Assembly (NCBI RefSeq): GCF_000282115.1
Contig: NZ_AKJY01000015.1
Location: 1 to 40,379 of the forward strand
DNA from: Chryseobacterium populi
GTDB lineage: Bacteria > Bacteroidota > Bacteroidia > Flavobacteriales > Weeksellaceae
DNA: 40,379 nt
Direction: 5' to 3'
Positions within the stretch are counted from its first letter, which is position 1; each line of letters opens with the position of its first letter. Made by a program: the position numbers and the translations under genes. Below the pieces are notes generated by a model. That model was not told where the DNA came from. It ran no database searches and worked only from the letters and a program-made list of their open reading frames with translations. This document shows positions 32,814 to 40,379 of this stretch, one piece after another.

Positions 32814-32843
32814 TTGAACATCAAATAAAAATAAGTATTTTAG
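32814..32843 (+). promoter_or_regulatory. Promoter of the vWA lipoprotein gene
   Basis: TTG at 32814-32816, 19-nt spacer, TATTTTAG at 32836-32843 (one mismatch to TAnnTTTG), 22 bp before the ATG. Confidence 0.45.
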
Positions 32844-32865
32844 CTTTTTAACCGGAAAATCAATT

Positions 32866-33699
32866 ATGAAACAACTCTCTTTTTTATTGCTTATCTTACT
32901 TTTAAGCTGTAGCCAGGCTGACAACAAAGCCGGAAAAAAAGAAATCCCACAACAAAACATTGCACTTTTAGTTGATAACTCAATAACCATGCTCGCCAAA
33001 GATTTTAAGCCTAACAGGATCAGTATTCTTAAAAACGCTTTGCAAAAAATAATCAACCATAAAAAAGAAAACCAGGCGTTTTCTATCATTGTATATGCCG
33101 GGAATTCATATCTTCTCTGTGCCTTAACAAAGGATAAAAATCAGTTATTATCAGCAGCTGATAAGATAGACACCGGTATTCTTAAGCTAAGGCCCGGAAC
33201 CAATTTTTCCAATCCACTGTTAAATGGTATACTTTCTTTGAGCAGTGGATTCAGTAATAAATCAATGCTTTTATTCACAGATGGAAAAGAAAACGTTTCA
33301 TCCTATCCGCTTGATATTCCTCTTCAGGAGCTTATCCGGAATAACATTAAGGTAAATACAGTGATTGTTACACCAAAAGATTTTAAAATAGAACCTACAC
33401 AAATAGATTATGAAGGTAATTTTATTTTTGAAAAAACGAAAGTTGAACCTTTCGATTACTCGCAACCTAAAAAAATCTCATCAATAACCGGTGGAGTTTT
33501 AAACACCTTACATACTAAAGAAGAACTTCTTAAATTTGATTTCAATAAACTTATCTCAGAAAGCCAAAATCAGAAAAAAGTGAATCGTAAAACATTGTCT
33601 CAACCCGAAAATGAAAAACTGAGCGCTGTTTATCATGAAATTGAATTGGTTAATGACAGCCTGGCTATCCGGTTTAATCAGCCAAAACCTTCACATTAA
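32866..33699 (+). CDS. vWA-domain lipoprotein
   Basis: 277 aa. Lipobox LLLSC (Cys15). A von Willebrand A domain covers about 28-205 with a complete MIDAS: Asp37-x-Ser39-x-Thr41 (LLVDNSITM), Thr112 (RPGTNFSNP) and Asp139 (LFTDGKE). BatA/BatB-like in fold, but without their membrane helices. Membrane-tethered metal-dependent adhesion or assembly factor. 48 bp from the next gene and 44 bp further to the DoxD/A gene, so the three may be one operon. Confidence 0.82.
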   Translation: MKQLSFLLLILLLSCSQADNKAGKKEIPQQNIALLVDNSITMLAKDFKPNRISILKNALQKIINHKKENQAFSIIVYAGNSYLLCALTKDKNQLLSAADKIDTGILKLRPGTNFSNPLLNGILSLSSGFSNKSMLLFTDGKENVSSYPLDIPLQELIRNNIKVNTVIVTPKDFKIEPTQIDYEGNFIFEKTKVEPFDYSQPKKISSITGGVLNTLHTKEELLKFDFNKLISESQNQKKVNRKTLSQPENEKLSAVYHEIELVNDSLAIRFNQPKPSH

Positions 33700-33747
33700 A
33701 TTGATTTTAAAAGGATTATCCGGATAAAAACCTTAGTTTTGCAGGGA

Positions 33748-34137
33748 ATGTCAAATTTAAAGATCAATCTGAAAACCTCTAAAGCAGTTTTAATTCTGCT
33801 GATATTGGTATTTTCATTATCTCCATGCTCTGTAAAAAGAGATCTTTTTGATATTTTTGACATTCAGTACATCAGTTCTTTAAATAAGGTAAGAACGACA
33901 TCCGGTCAGAATCTTACCTGTGACAATTCTACGGAGACCTCATCCGGCAGGACACTGGCTTCCAAAGCTGATTTTAAATTCAAAAAAAATGAATTTCCAT
34001 TTGAACCGGACCTGATGTTTTTGGTTTTAAAGGAAAATCAGAAAATCAAAAACAACTATTCCGGGTATGCCACCGGAAACAGTCCTCCTAAATATATCTT
34101 GTTTAAACGATTGAAATTAGACCTGATTCAGATTTAA
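33748..34137 (+). CDS. Small exported or membrane-anchored protein of unknown function
   Basis: 129 aa from ATG 33748; an upstream TTG in frame (33739) is less likely. N-terminal hydrophobic segment (about 9-26, AVLILLILVFSLSP) then CSVKRDLFDIFDIQYISSLN and a Cys at LTCDNS. The P-C junction is a poor lipobox. Just upstream of the DoxD/DoxA gene; I recall similar small proteins next to it in Chryseobacterium but know no function. Confidence 0.6.
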   Translation: MSNLKINLKTSKAVLILLILVFSLSPCSVKRDLFDIFDIQYISSLNKVRTTSGQNLTCDNSTETSSGRTLASKADFKFKKNEFPFEPDLMFLVLKENQKIKNNYSGYATGNSPPKYILFKRLKLDLIQI

Positions 34138-34181
34138 TCCGGACCATTTTCATATTCAATTATTTAATACAATATACTTTA

Positions 34182-35192
34182 ATGAACAACAATAATTTCA
34201 ATCGGCAGACTGATATCGCCGGTTTATTTACGTTATCCATCCGGCTTGTAATCGGCTGGACTTATTTCTCAGCTTTCTGGCGCAGACTTATTCTTGAAAA
34301 CAAACTCATCCCGGATGAAGCCGGATATATCGGGGAAAAATTCAATCATTTTCTGCCCAACGCCCTGGGCATAAAACCCATTATCGAATATCTGGTTACT
34401 CATCCTGACTCATTGCAAACTGCAATGGTTTCTTTTACTATTATTGAAGCTGCTGTAGGGCTGTTTATCATATTGGGGTTGTTTACACGATTCATGAGCA
34501 TCGGAATCCTCGGACTGGCTTTGGGAATTTTACTGGGTTCCGGATGGCTGGGTACCACCTGTCTCGATGAATGGCAGATCGGTGTGTTGGGAATTGCCTG
34601 CGGGTTTACCCTGTTTCTTACCGGAAGCAGTTTTTATTCATTAGATCATTATTTTTTAAAGAAAAATTATAACTTCACCCATCAGAAATGGTTTCAATGG
34701 GCAGGTTCCGGTAATTTCGCCATTCAAAACCCTAAACGTTTCGTTTTGATTATTTCAGCTGTTATTTTCGGGATAACCCTTTATACCAATCAATACTTTC
34801 ATGGCGGTGTGTTGGGGAATCTGCATAATAAATCTGTAAAACCCAGGGTTGAAGTCTCCAATATTTCACTCAGGGATTCCGGATTGAAGTTTGAGGTGTA
34901 CAGAACCGAAGGTGCCGATGTTTACGGATCATTTCTTATCGGAATTCATATCCTGGATGAAAACGGAGTTATTTTAAAGACTTTAAATCATAATGACCTG
35001 TCGGAATTCAATCCAGAACATATCAGCAATCATTATGTAGCCAAAGTAAAACCCGGGAAGCACAGTTTAATTATTCCATTGGGAGCTAAAGCTGACTTAT
35101 TAATTCCCGATATATCAGGTTTTAAAAGTAAAATCCACAGCATAAAGCTTATTGATGTAAGCGGAATTGAATGGGTGGCTATGGTTAAATAA
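34182..35192 (+). CDS. DoxD/DoxA-like membrane protein (thiosulfate:quinone oxidoreductase-type)
   Basis: 336 aa. N-terminal DoxD/DoxX-like membrane domain with about four to five helices (ITA-like start DIAGLFTLSIRLVIGWTYFS, then MVSFTIIEAAVGLFIIL, LGLALGILLGSGWLG), followed by a further helix near 188-205 and a periplasmic C-terminal part (about 215-336, VEVSNISLRDSGLKF) corresponding to DoxA. Bacteroidota carry such fused proteins widely; thiosulfate oxidation is proven only in archaea, so the local role is uncertain and may be envelope redox. Confidence 0.75.
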   Translation: MNNNNFNRQTDIAGLFTLSIRLVIGWTYFSAFWRRLILENKLIPDEAGYIGEKFNHFLPNALGIKPIIEYLVTHPDSLQTAMVSFTIIEAAVGLFIILGLFTRFMSIGILGLALGILLGSGWLGTTCLDEWQIGVLGIACGFTLFLTGSSFYSLDHYFLKKNYNFTHQKWFQWAGSGNFAIQNPKRFVLIISAVIFGITLYTNQYFHGGVLGNLHNKSVKPRVEVSNISLRDSGLKFEVYRTEGADVYGSFLIGIHILDENGVILKTLNHNDLSEFNPEHISNHYVAKVKPGKHSLIIPLGAKADLLIPDISGFKSKIHSIKLIDVSGIEWVAMVK

Positions 35193-35280
35193 TAAAAGAA
35201 TTTAAACTTTTAAACCATTAAAAAAATAAATTAAAAGGATAGTAAAAAATCCCGTTCGCTTCTGATTGACTTAAAAACAA

Positions 35281-35308
35281 AAAAACCTCTGAACTTTCAG
35301 AGGTTTTT
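35281..35308. terminator. Bidirectional terminator between convergent genes
   Basis: ACCTCTGA (35285-35292) pairs with TCAGAGGT (35297-35304), loop ACTT, flanked by A-run and T-run. Serves both the DoxD/A gene and the efflux operon. Confidence 0.85.
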
Positions 35309-35317
35309 ATTTTAAAA

Positions 35318-36895
35318 TTAGTGCATGGTTTCACTCAAATCTATTTTTTCTTTACTTTTTCTTTCTTTTACAAATAAGATAAACGGTATACAGATTAAGA
35401 AAGCAACTCCCAGATAAAGGAAAACATCCATATAAGATAATACCGTTGCCTGCTTGGTTACTGACAGGTCGAGCATTTTATAGGCAGCATTCATCGCACC
35501 ATCCGGAGTCATTCCTTTTGCTATAAAGTTAGCTTTTAAAGCTGCCAGTCTTTGCTGTACTTCGAAACTGTCACCATCAAGGTGGGTGATAAGATTCACC
35601 CTGTATTTCTGGCTCGCATTAGCAATAAAGGTAGTAATGGCAGCGATCCCGAAAGATCCGCCCAGCTGCCTCATCATCCCCGTAAATGCGGCTCCCTGGC
35701 CAATTTCCTGACCTTTCAAGGTACTTAGGGATAAAGAAGTAATCGGTATGAACAATAGTCCTAATCCGGCTCCCCTTACGATCAGCATCCAGAAAAATGC
35801 ATCTTTACTGGTATCCGGCGTAAGAATCTTGTAGCCCCAGAAACTGTAGATAAAGAATATCAATAGTCCCAGAGAAACCAGGATTTGTTGTTTTGCCCCT
35901 TTTGAAAGCAGTCTTCCGATAATAGGCATCATGAAAGCTGTCGTTAAGGCAGCAGGGATCATTAATGCTCCCGACTGTAAAGCCGTCCATCCTAAAATAC
36001 TCTGTGTATATAACGGAACAATAAAAGTAGAACCATATAATCCGAATCCCAGTACGAAGGACATGGCCGTTCCGATCCTCAAATTACTGTTCTTTAAAAC
36101 CCTGAGTTCTACAATCGGATATTTGAAGGTAAGCTCCCGCCAGAGGAACAGGATAAATCCTAATACTGCTGTTATGGTGAAAGTGACAATCATTCCACTG
36201 GCAAACCAGTCTTCTTCATGGCCCCTTTCCAAGATAAACTGTAATGATCCTACCGTTACAGCCAACAGGGCAATTCCCAGCCAGTCGACATCGGAGGCTT
36301 TCCGCTTCTCTGCATATTTCGGACTTTTTACAAACTGTAAAGTCATTAATGTTGCAGCAATACCAATCGGAATATTGATATAGAAAATATAAGGCCAGCT
36401 GAAATTATCAACGATATATCCACCGAGTGGCGGACCTAATGTAGGGCCTATAATTACTCCCAGACCATAAATTGCCTGTGCCATACTTCTTTTTTCAATC
36501 GGATAGGATTCGGTAATAATTGTCTGTGAAGTTACCAGTAATGCACCACCACCAATTCCCTGACATAATCTGAAGAATACCAGTTCCCAGATATTGGTGG
36601 CATTTCCGCATAAAAATGAAAATATGGTAAATATGATAACCGATGCTGCAAAATAATTTCTACGTCCGAACTGCTGTGAAAGCCAGCTCGTCATCGGCAC
36701 AATAATTACATTCCCGATGGCATAAGCCGTAATAACCCAGCCTACTTCGGAAAGTGTAGCTCCGAGGTTCCCTTTCATCTCGTTCAGGGCAACGTTCACA
36801 ATCGTGGAGTCCACAATTTCCAGCAGAGCACAAAGAATCGCCGTAATCGTAATGATTACTCTCCGGGCTCCATATTCTACTAATGAATCTTGCAT
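35318..36895 (-). CDS. emrB: MFS drug transporter, DHA2 family (EmrB-like)
   Basis: 525 aa, about 14 membrane helices, the DHA2 layout. Motif A-like SWLSQQFGRRNYFA after TM2, motif C-like GLGVIIGPTLGPPLGGYI in TM5, and EIVDSTIVNVAL (the D1 motif) in TM1. Inner-membrane, proton-driven pump of the tripartite system formed with the EmrA and TolC-like genes upstream. Last gene of the operon; 131 bp separate it from emrA, with a long-range inverted repeat in between. Confidence 0.92.
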   Translation of the reverse strand: MQDSLVEYGARRVIITITAILCALLEIVDSTIVNVALNEMKGNLGATLSEVGWVITAYAIGNVIIVPMTSWLSQQFGRRNYFAASVIIFTIFSFLCGNATNIWELVFFRLCQGIGGGALLVTSQTIITESYPIEKRSMAQAIYGLGVIIGPTLGPPLGGYIVDNFSWPYIFYINIPIGIAATLMTLQFVKSPKYAEKRKASDVDWLGIALLAVTVGSLQFILERGHEEDWFASGMIVTFTITAVLGFILFLWRELTFKYPIVELRVLKNSNLRIGTAMSFVLGFGLYGSTFIVPLYTQSILGWTALQSGALMIPAALTTAFMMPIIGRLLSKGAKQQILVSLGLLIFFIYSFWGYKILTPDTSKDAFFWMLIVRGAGLGLLFIPITSLSLSTLKGQEIGQGAAFTGMMRQLGGSFGIAAITTFIANASQKYRVNLITHLDGDSFEVQQRLAALKANFIAKGMTPDGAMNAAYKMLDLSVTKQATVLSYMDVFLYLGVAFLICIPFILFVKERKSKEKIDLSETMH

Positions 36896-36914
36896 AGTTT
36901 TTTCTTATGTAAAA

Positions 36915-37010
36915 AAGTGAATTGTCAATAATGAATTAACCTCACTGTCAATTATCTTCTGCATTTTAAAATCCATCAATGACTTGCTTTTGCAAACTGA
37001 CAATTCACTT
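36915..37010. repeat. 13-bp inverted repeat between emrA and emrB
   Basis: AAGTGAATTGTCA (36915-36927) is the exact reverse complement of 36998-37010, spacing 70 bp, with a further CTGTCAATTATC in between. Could fold in the mRNA or be a remnant of a mobile repeat. Confidence 0.6.
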
Positions 37011-37026
37011 ATTCACAACTTTAATA

Positions 37027-38139
37027 TTATTTTAGAGAAACTTCAGCTTTCACATTCATTCCTGTTCTTAATCTTTTAGCAATACCCTGATCCAGTTTTA
37101 CAAAGTCGATTTTTATCGGAAGTCTCTGTACCACTTTCACGAAGTTACCACTTGCGTTATCCGGAGGAAGGATTGAGAATGTAGCACCGGTTGCAGGAGA
37201 GAATGAGCTTATCACCCCTTCAAAATCCTGATCAGGAAAAGCATCAATTTTAATTTTTACTTTTTGCCCTTCCACCATTTTATCTACCTGAGTTTCTTTG
37301 AAATTAGCCACTACCCATTTCTGATCATTTTTAACAACGCTGAACAGCTGGGCACCTGCCTGCAGATATTGCCCTACCTGAATTGGCACTTTTCCTACAA
37401 ATCCGTCTTCAGAAGCAACGATAACGGTATACGAAAGATTAAGTCTGGCATTTTCCACATCTACTTCCCTCTGTTTAGCTACAGAATTTGCTACACTGAT
37501 CTGTTGGGAGCTTGCTGCTGTTTGCGAAGAAGCAATACCTGTTTGCTGGGCAATCTGGTTTCTCTGGTCTACAAAAACCTGTAATTGCTTATCTGCAGTT
37601 TGTTTTGCTGCTAAAGCCTGCTCATATTGCTGCTCTGTAATGGAGTGGTCTTTTACAAGGTTGGCGTATCTTTTTAAATCCTGGGAAGTCTTCCAAACGT
37701 TTACTTTTGCCGCTTCTATCTGAGCATTTGCTGTTGCTACCGCTGCTTCTGAGCTTCCGATATTTTTGGAAGTTGCCGTAGTAGTAGCCTGTGCAGTAGA
37801 AATATTGCTTTTTGCCGTAGATAAAGCTGCCTCAGCCTGTTCCAAAGCCATTTTCTGATCTCTGTTATCTAAAATAACCAGGGTATCTCCTTTTTTTACA
37901 AACTGGTTATCTTTTACTTTTACCTGTGCAACATATCCTGAAACTTTAGAAATAACAGGGCTCATGTTTGAAGCAATCTGAGCATCGTCAGTTTCTTCGT
38001 GAGTCTGCCCGTAAGAATACGTTCTGTATCCGTAGATTCCGCCTCCTATCAGGACAACGGCTAAAATGATAGGGAAAACTAAACTTTTTTTCTTTTTTGG
38101 TTCCAGGTTTTCTGATTGCTGTGTTTTATTATTTTCCAT
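37027..38139 (-). CDS. emrA: HlyD-family membrane fusion protein (EmrA-like)
   Basis: 370 aa. One N-terminal membrane helix (about 21-40, FPIILAVVLIGGGIYGY), split biotinyl-lipoyl domain (NMSPVISKVSGYVAQVKVKD and VIVASEDGFVGKVPIQVGQY), a long coiled-coil hairpin between them (AEAALSTAKSNISTAQATTT... LKRYANLVKDHSITEQQYEQ), and a beta-barrel (KIKIDAFPDQDFEG). Links the EmrB pump to the outer-membrane channel. 13 bp after the TolC-like gene stop. Confidence 0.92.
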   Translation of the reverse strand: MENNKTQQSENLEPKKKKSLVFPIILAVVLIGGGIYGYRTYSYGQTHEETDDAQIASNMSPVISKVSGYVAQVKVKDNQFVKKGDTLVILDNRDQKMALEQAEAALSTAKSNISTAQATTTATSKNIGSSEAAVATANAQIEAAKVNVWKTSQDLKRYANLVKDHSITEQQYEQALAAKQTADKQLQVFVDQRNQIAQQTGIASSQTAASSQQISVANSVAKQREVDVENARLNLSYTVIVASEDGFVGKVPIQVGQYLQAGAQLFSVVKNDQKWVVANFKETQVDKMVEGQKVKIKIDAFPDQDFEGVISSFSPATGATFSILPPDNASGNFVKVVQRLPIKIDFVKLDQGIAKRLRTGMNVKAEVSLK

Positions 38140-38152
38140 TATGGTAGTATTC

Positions 38153-39475
38153 TTATTTAATTGTTAAAGTTCCTGTAGTTTGTAATAGTTTTCTGTAAGC
38201 CAATGCTGCATCTGCTTTTGCATTAATCACTCCTACATTTGCTGAAATCTGAGCGGCATCTGCATCCAGAAGCTCCGTCATGGTTGCCAAACCGTTATCA
38301 AATTTATTTTTGGTTATTCTATAGTTTTCATTAGCCTGAGTAGCTGATTTTTCAAAAACGGCAATTCTCTGCTTTGAATAATCTGTGTTTTGATATTCCC
38401 TGTTTACATCAAGCTTGATATTATCATTCAAGAGTTCATTGGTTGCTTCAAGCTGTTTTTCTCTTGCCTGAGACTGTCTCAGAGATGAGTTTTGTTTCCA
38501 GAGATTAGCCAGGTTATACTGTATTCCTACTCCAACGTTTACCGCATTGTAGATCGTTAAAAATTTCGGGGCATCCGCTGCGATATAGCCGCCGGTTAAA
38601 GCTACTGTAGGATAATTTTCAGCTTTTGCCGCCTTGCTTCCCAGTTGGGCAGCTTTTCTCTGCTGGCTTAAAGCCTGTAAATCTTTGCGGTTCTGCTGTG
38701 CCTCATTCAGATAATAGTCTACAGGTTTGGTATCCTGGATTTCATCAATATAATTAGGATCAACTTCCAGTTCCGTTGTTTCAGGAATTCCCAATAAAAG
38801 ATCCATATTGATATTGGCAATATTATAGTTGTTTTTAGCTTCCAATAGCTGCAGTTCTATATCTGAAGTCTGAAGATTGGCTTTCAAACGGTCATTCCTT
38901 GCAATCAGGCCATTGTTTTCCATTTTAAGGAAAGTTTCGTCCCTCTTTTCGGAAGCAACAAGGTTTTCCTGTAAGACTTTTATCGCCTGGTTGGCTTTGA
39001 ATAAGTTGTTATAGGCCTGTGCCACATTATAAGCTATGGCAATTTTATCATTTTCCGTGCTTAGTTTTGAGGCTTCTACAAGGTATTTTGCAGATTCAAT
39101 CCCATAGCGTATTCTTCCGCCTGAGTACAAAGGCATAGAAAGGTTGGCCTGTCCAAGAAATACAGATTTTGGCGCTGCCATTTCACCGCCTCCTCCTGAT
39201 CCTGATTCTCCAAGAAATTTCAGGTCTACTTTTGCATTCGTTAAACGCATGTATTGCCCTGAAAGCTTAAAATCAGGGAGCTGTTTATTTTTTGCTTCCA
39301 GAAGATCTGCTGTAGCCTCTTCTATTTTGGCAGCATCAATCTTAAGGTTTTTGCTGTTCCGGATTCCCAACTGTACCGCTTCATCGAGGCTGAGTTGTTT
39401 TTTCTCCTGAGCATTTGCACTTATAATTCCTGTAAACAGGGAAAGTGCAATCACTGAATTATTTATTCTCTTCAT
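38153..39475 (-). CDS. TolC-family outer-membrane efflux protein
   Basis: 440 aa. Signal peptide ending ANA-QE, two OEP repeats (about 25-225 and 235-440) with LSLDEAVQLGIRNSKNLKID, the equivalent LGIPETTELEVD, and VSLPLYSGG-type NLSMPLYSGGRIRYG. Forms the trimeric channel for the EmrAB pump. Its start overlaps the TetR stop by 17 bp, so the operon begins with the repressor. Confidence 0.9.
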   Translation of the reverse strand: MKRINNSVIALSLFTGIISANAQEKKQLSLDEAVQLGIRNSKNLKIDAAKIEEATADLLEAKNKQLPDFKLSGQYMRLTNAKVDLKFLGESGSGGGGEMAAPKSVFLGQANLSMPLYSGGRIRYGIESAKYLVEASKLSTENDKIAIAYNVAQAYNNLFKANQAIKVLQENLVASEKRDETFLKMENNGLIARNDRLKANLQTSDIELQLLEAKNNYNIANINMDLLLGIPETTELEVDPNYIDEIQDTKPVDYYLNEAQQNRKDLQALSQQRKAAQLGSKAAKAENYPTVALTGGYIAADAPKFLTIYNAVNVGVGIQYNLANLWKQNSSLRQSQAREKQLEATNELLNDNIKLDVNREYQNTDYSKQRIAVFEKSATQANENYRITKNKFDNGLATMTELLDADAAQISANVGVINAKADAALAYRKLLQTTGTLTIK

Positions 39476-40085
39476 AACCCAAAAGGTCTTTTAGTAAATA
39501 CTTTATATGTTTATTAAGTTCTGTGTAGTATTTTTCGTCAAAAACGTCATCATCTTCAGTATCATTTAAGAATTCCTTATACATTTCCCTTGCATTGGAC
39601 GCATAAAATAATGTTCCGCTTACTGTGGCATGAAGCAGGTAAATAGGAGGATTCTTTGTGAAAATTCCTTTTTTCAGGCCGCTTTCCAGTATCTGTGAAT
39701 ACATAGAGATAAAGCCCATTTTCGTTTGTTTAAGAAATTCCAGCATTTGTGGATTTTCCGAGTGAAGCTGCTCACGCTGCATGATCCTGTAAAAACATTT
39801 ATGGTTTCTAACCCTTCCTGCAAACTGATCTACTATTTTTTCTATTTTTTCCCATTCATTGATATCGGTTCTCTCTATAGTGTCTTTTGAAAAAAACTGC
39901 CCTTCATTCATTCTGTATTCCACCAGTTTTTCATACAGCTTTTCTTTTGAACCGAAATAATAAGAGATCATAGAAATATTTACATTCGCCGCTTTGGAAA
40001 TTTCCCGGGTGGAAGTTCCGTCAAAACCTTTCTCTGCAAAAAGTTTTTCTGCGGCAAAAAGTATATTTTCTTCTTTTGAAATCAT
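39459..40085 (-). CDS. TetR-family repressor of the efflux operon
   Basis: 208 aa. N-terminal HTH (about 22-45: GTSTREISKAANVNISMISY) and YYFGSKEKLYEKLVE, the TetR signature; the C-terminal ligand domain is variable. First gene of tetR-tolC-emrA-emrB. The palindrome at 40132-40147, which overlaps the operon promoter, is a likely autoregulatory operator. Confidence 0.9.
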   Translation of the reverse strand: MISKEENILFAAEKLFAEKGFDGTSTREISKAANVNISMISYYFGSKEKLYEKLVEYRMNEGQFFSKDTIERTDINEWEKIEKIVDQFAGRVRNHKCFYRIMQREQLHSENPQMLEFLKQTKMGFISMYSQILESGLKKGIFTKNPPIYLLHATVSGTLFYASNAREMYKEFLNDTEDDDVFDEKYYTELNKHIKYLLKDLLGYEENK

Positions 40086-40107
40086 ATCACTTCTATTTTT
40101 CAGGGTG

Positions 40108-40137
40108 CAAATTTACACAAGATTTCGAATAAATCAA
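40108..40137 (-). promoter_or_regulatory. Promoter of the tetR-efflux operon
   Basis: On the minus strand TTG (40137-40135), 19-nt spacer, TAAATTTG (40115-40108): consensus match, 23 bp before the ATG. Confidence 0.65.
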
Positions 40138-40147
40138 ACGATTGATT
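40132..40147. promoter_or_regulatory. Palindromic operator AATCAA-N4-TTGATT
   Basis: AATCAA (40132-40137) and TTGATT (40142-40147) form a 16-bp palindrome over the -33 element of the tetR promoter; a second TTGATT follows at 40146-40151. TetR-type geometry. Confidence 0.55.
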
Positions 40148-40179
40148 GATTATTTAATATATTTTTAATTTTGGTTAAT

Positions 40180-40364
40180 GTAACTTTCTAAGATTCAATC
40201 TATTTATATTAATAAAAAAATAAGATTCTGATCAACTATTCAATAATTTAAACAATAACCAGCCGATTTAATTTACATTTTTCGTAAGCGAAAGCTGGTT
40301 TCTGCTGTAAGAAAAAAAATTTAAAAACAAGAGGCTGTCTCAAAAGTGAGACAGTCTTTTTTTT
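40180..40364 (+). ncRNA. Candidate structured small RNA divergent from tetR
   Basis: A plus-strand promoter-like TAATTTTG (40166-40173) has TTG at 40146-40148 or 40142-40144 (17 or 21 nt), partly within the tetR palindrome. Downstream no ORF starts, but two nested stems occur: AACCAGC (40257-40263) with GCTGGTT (40294-40300), enclosing TTTCG-TAAG-CGAAA (40280-40293). An intrinsic terminator closes the unit at 40332-40364. About 185 nt. Function unknown. Confidence 0.4.
40332..40364 (+). terminator. Intrinsic terminator with T8
   Basis: 11-bp stem with one G-U pair (40332-40342 with 40347-40357), loop AAAG, then eight Ts. No upstream plus-strand gene exists for 5 kb, which is what makes the sRNA idea worth keeping. 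Confidence 0.8.
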
Positions 40365-40379
40365 ATGCTCAAAAAGAAA

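Noticed and set aside
1..40379. CRISPR arrays, rRNA or tRNA genes, complete insertion sequences
   Set aside because: No regularly spaced repeats, cloverleaf-like segments, rRNA cores or DDE transposase frames were seen on reading the window.

Overview
The window reads as a chromosome segment of a low-GC flavobacterium, most likely Chryseobacterium or a close relative in Weeksellaceae. This is inferred from the protein families, from promoters of the Bacteroidota type (TTG, 17-23 nt, TAnnTTTG), from very weak Shine-Dalgarno signals, and from recurrent small lipoproteins, AraC regulators and VGIGTTNPD-type surface proteins. No rRNA, tRNA, CRISPR array or complete insertion sequence was found.

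Left end (1-2.6 kb): a very AT-rich accessory patch with an RteC-like regulator, known from conjugative transposons, and a stand-alone PD-(D/E)XK nuclease-like protein. 2.7-7.3 kb: a serine hydrolase and an AraC regulator, divergent from an aldo/keto reductase and a second AraC regulator, with a 21-bp-spaced direct repeat between the divergent units. 7.6-9.3 kb: a lipoprotein with a Cys-bounded, glycine-zipper C-terminus followed 11 bp later by a small multi-pass membrane protein. This looks like a bacteriocin/immunity-type pair and is the best candidate here for an undescribed system. 9.4-15.6 kb: Xaa-Pro aminopeptidase, a DUF6526-like membrane protein, a decayed and an intact copy of a tiny lipoprotein gene, a broken topoisomerase IB, and the proline-catabolic dehydrogenase PruA.

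15.8-17.5 kb: two small lipoproteins, a truncated AraC gene and a coupled pair of HTH proteins of transposase-like type. 17.6-22.6 kb: a three-gene operon of secreted surface proteins and two paralogous membrane-anchored HTH regulators; TATCAC boxes at helical spacing lie upstream of the operon and of one regulator. 22.7-28.2 kb: thioredoxin-like protein, FabH, CorA, patatin, then orphan gene fragments. 28.3-35.2 kb: a flavodoxin-fold oxidoreductase divergent from an HxlR regulator, Tag glycosylase, an AraC regulator overlapping a broken MazG-like gene, a short-chain dehydrogenase, a vWA lipoprotein and a DoxD/DoxA protein. 35.3-40.1 kb: a complete tripartite efflux operon (TetR, TolC-like, EmrA, EmrB) with a well-formed promoter overlapped by a palindrome. 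Beyond it lies a possible small RNA ending in an intrinsic terminator.

Small-scale gene decay is frequent: topoisomerase IB, AraC remnant, MazG-like gene, lipoprotein duplicate and orphan 3-prime fragments.
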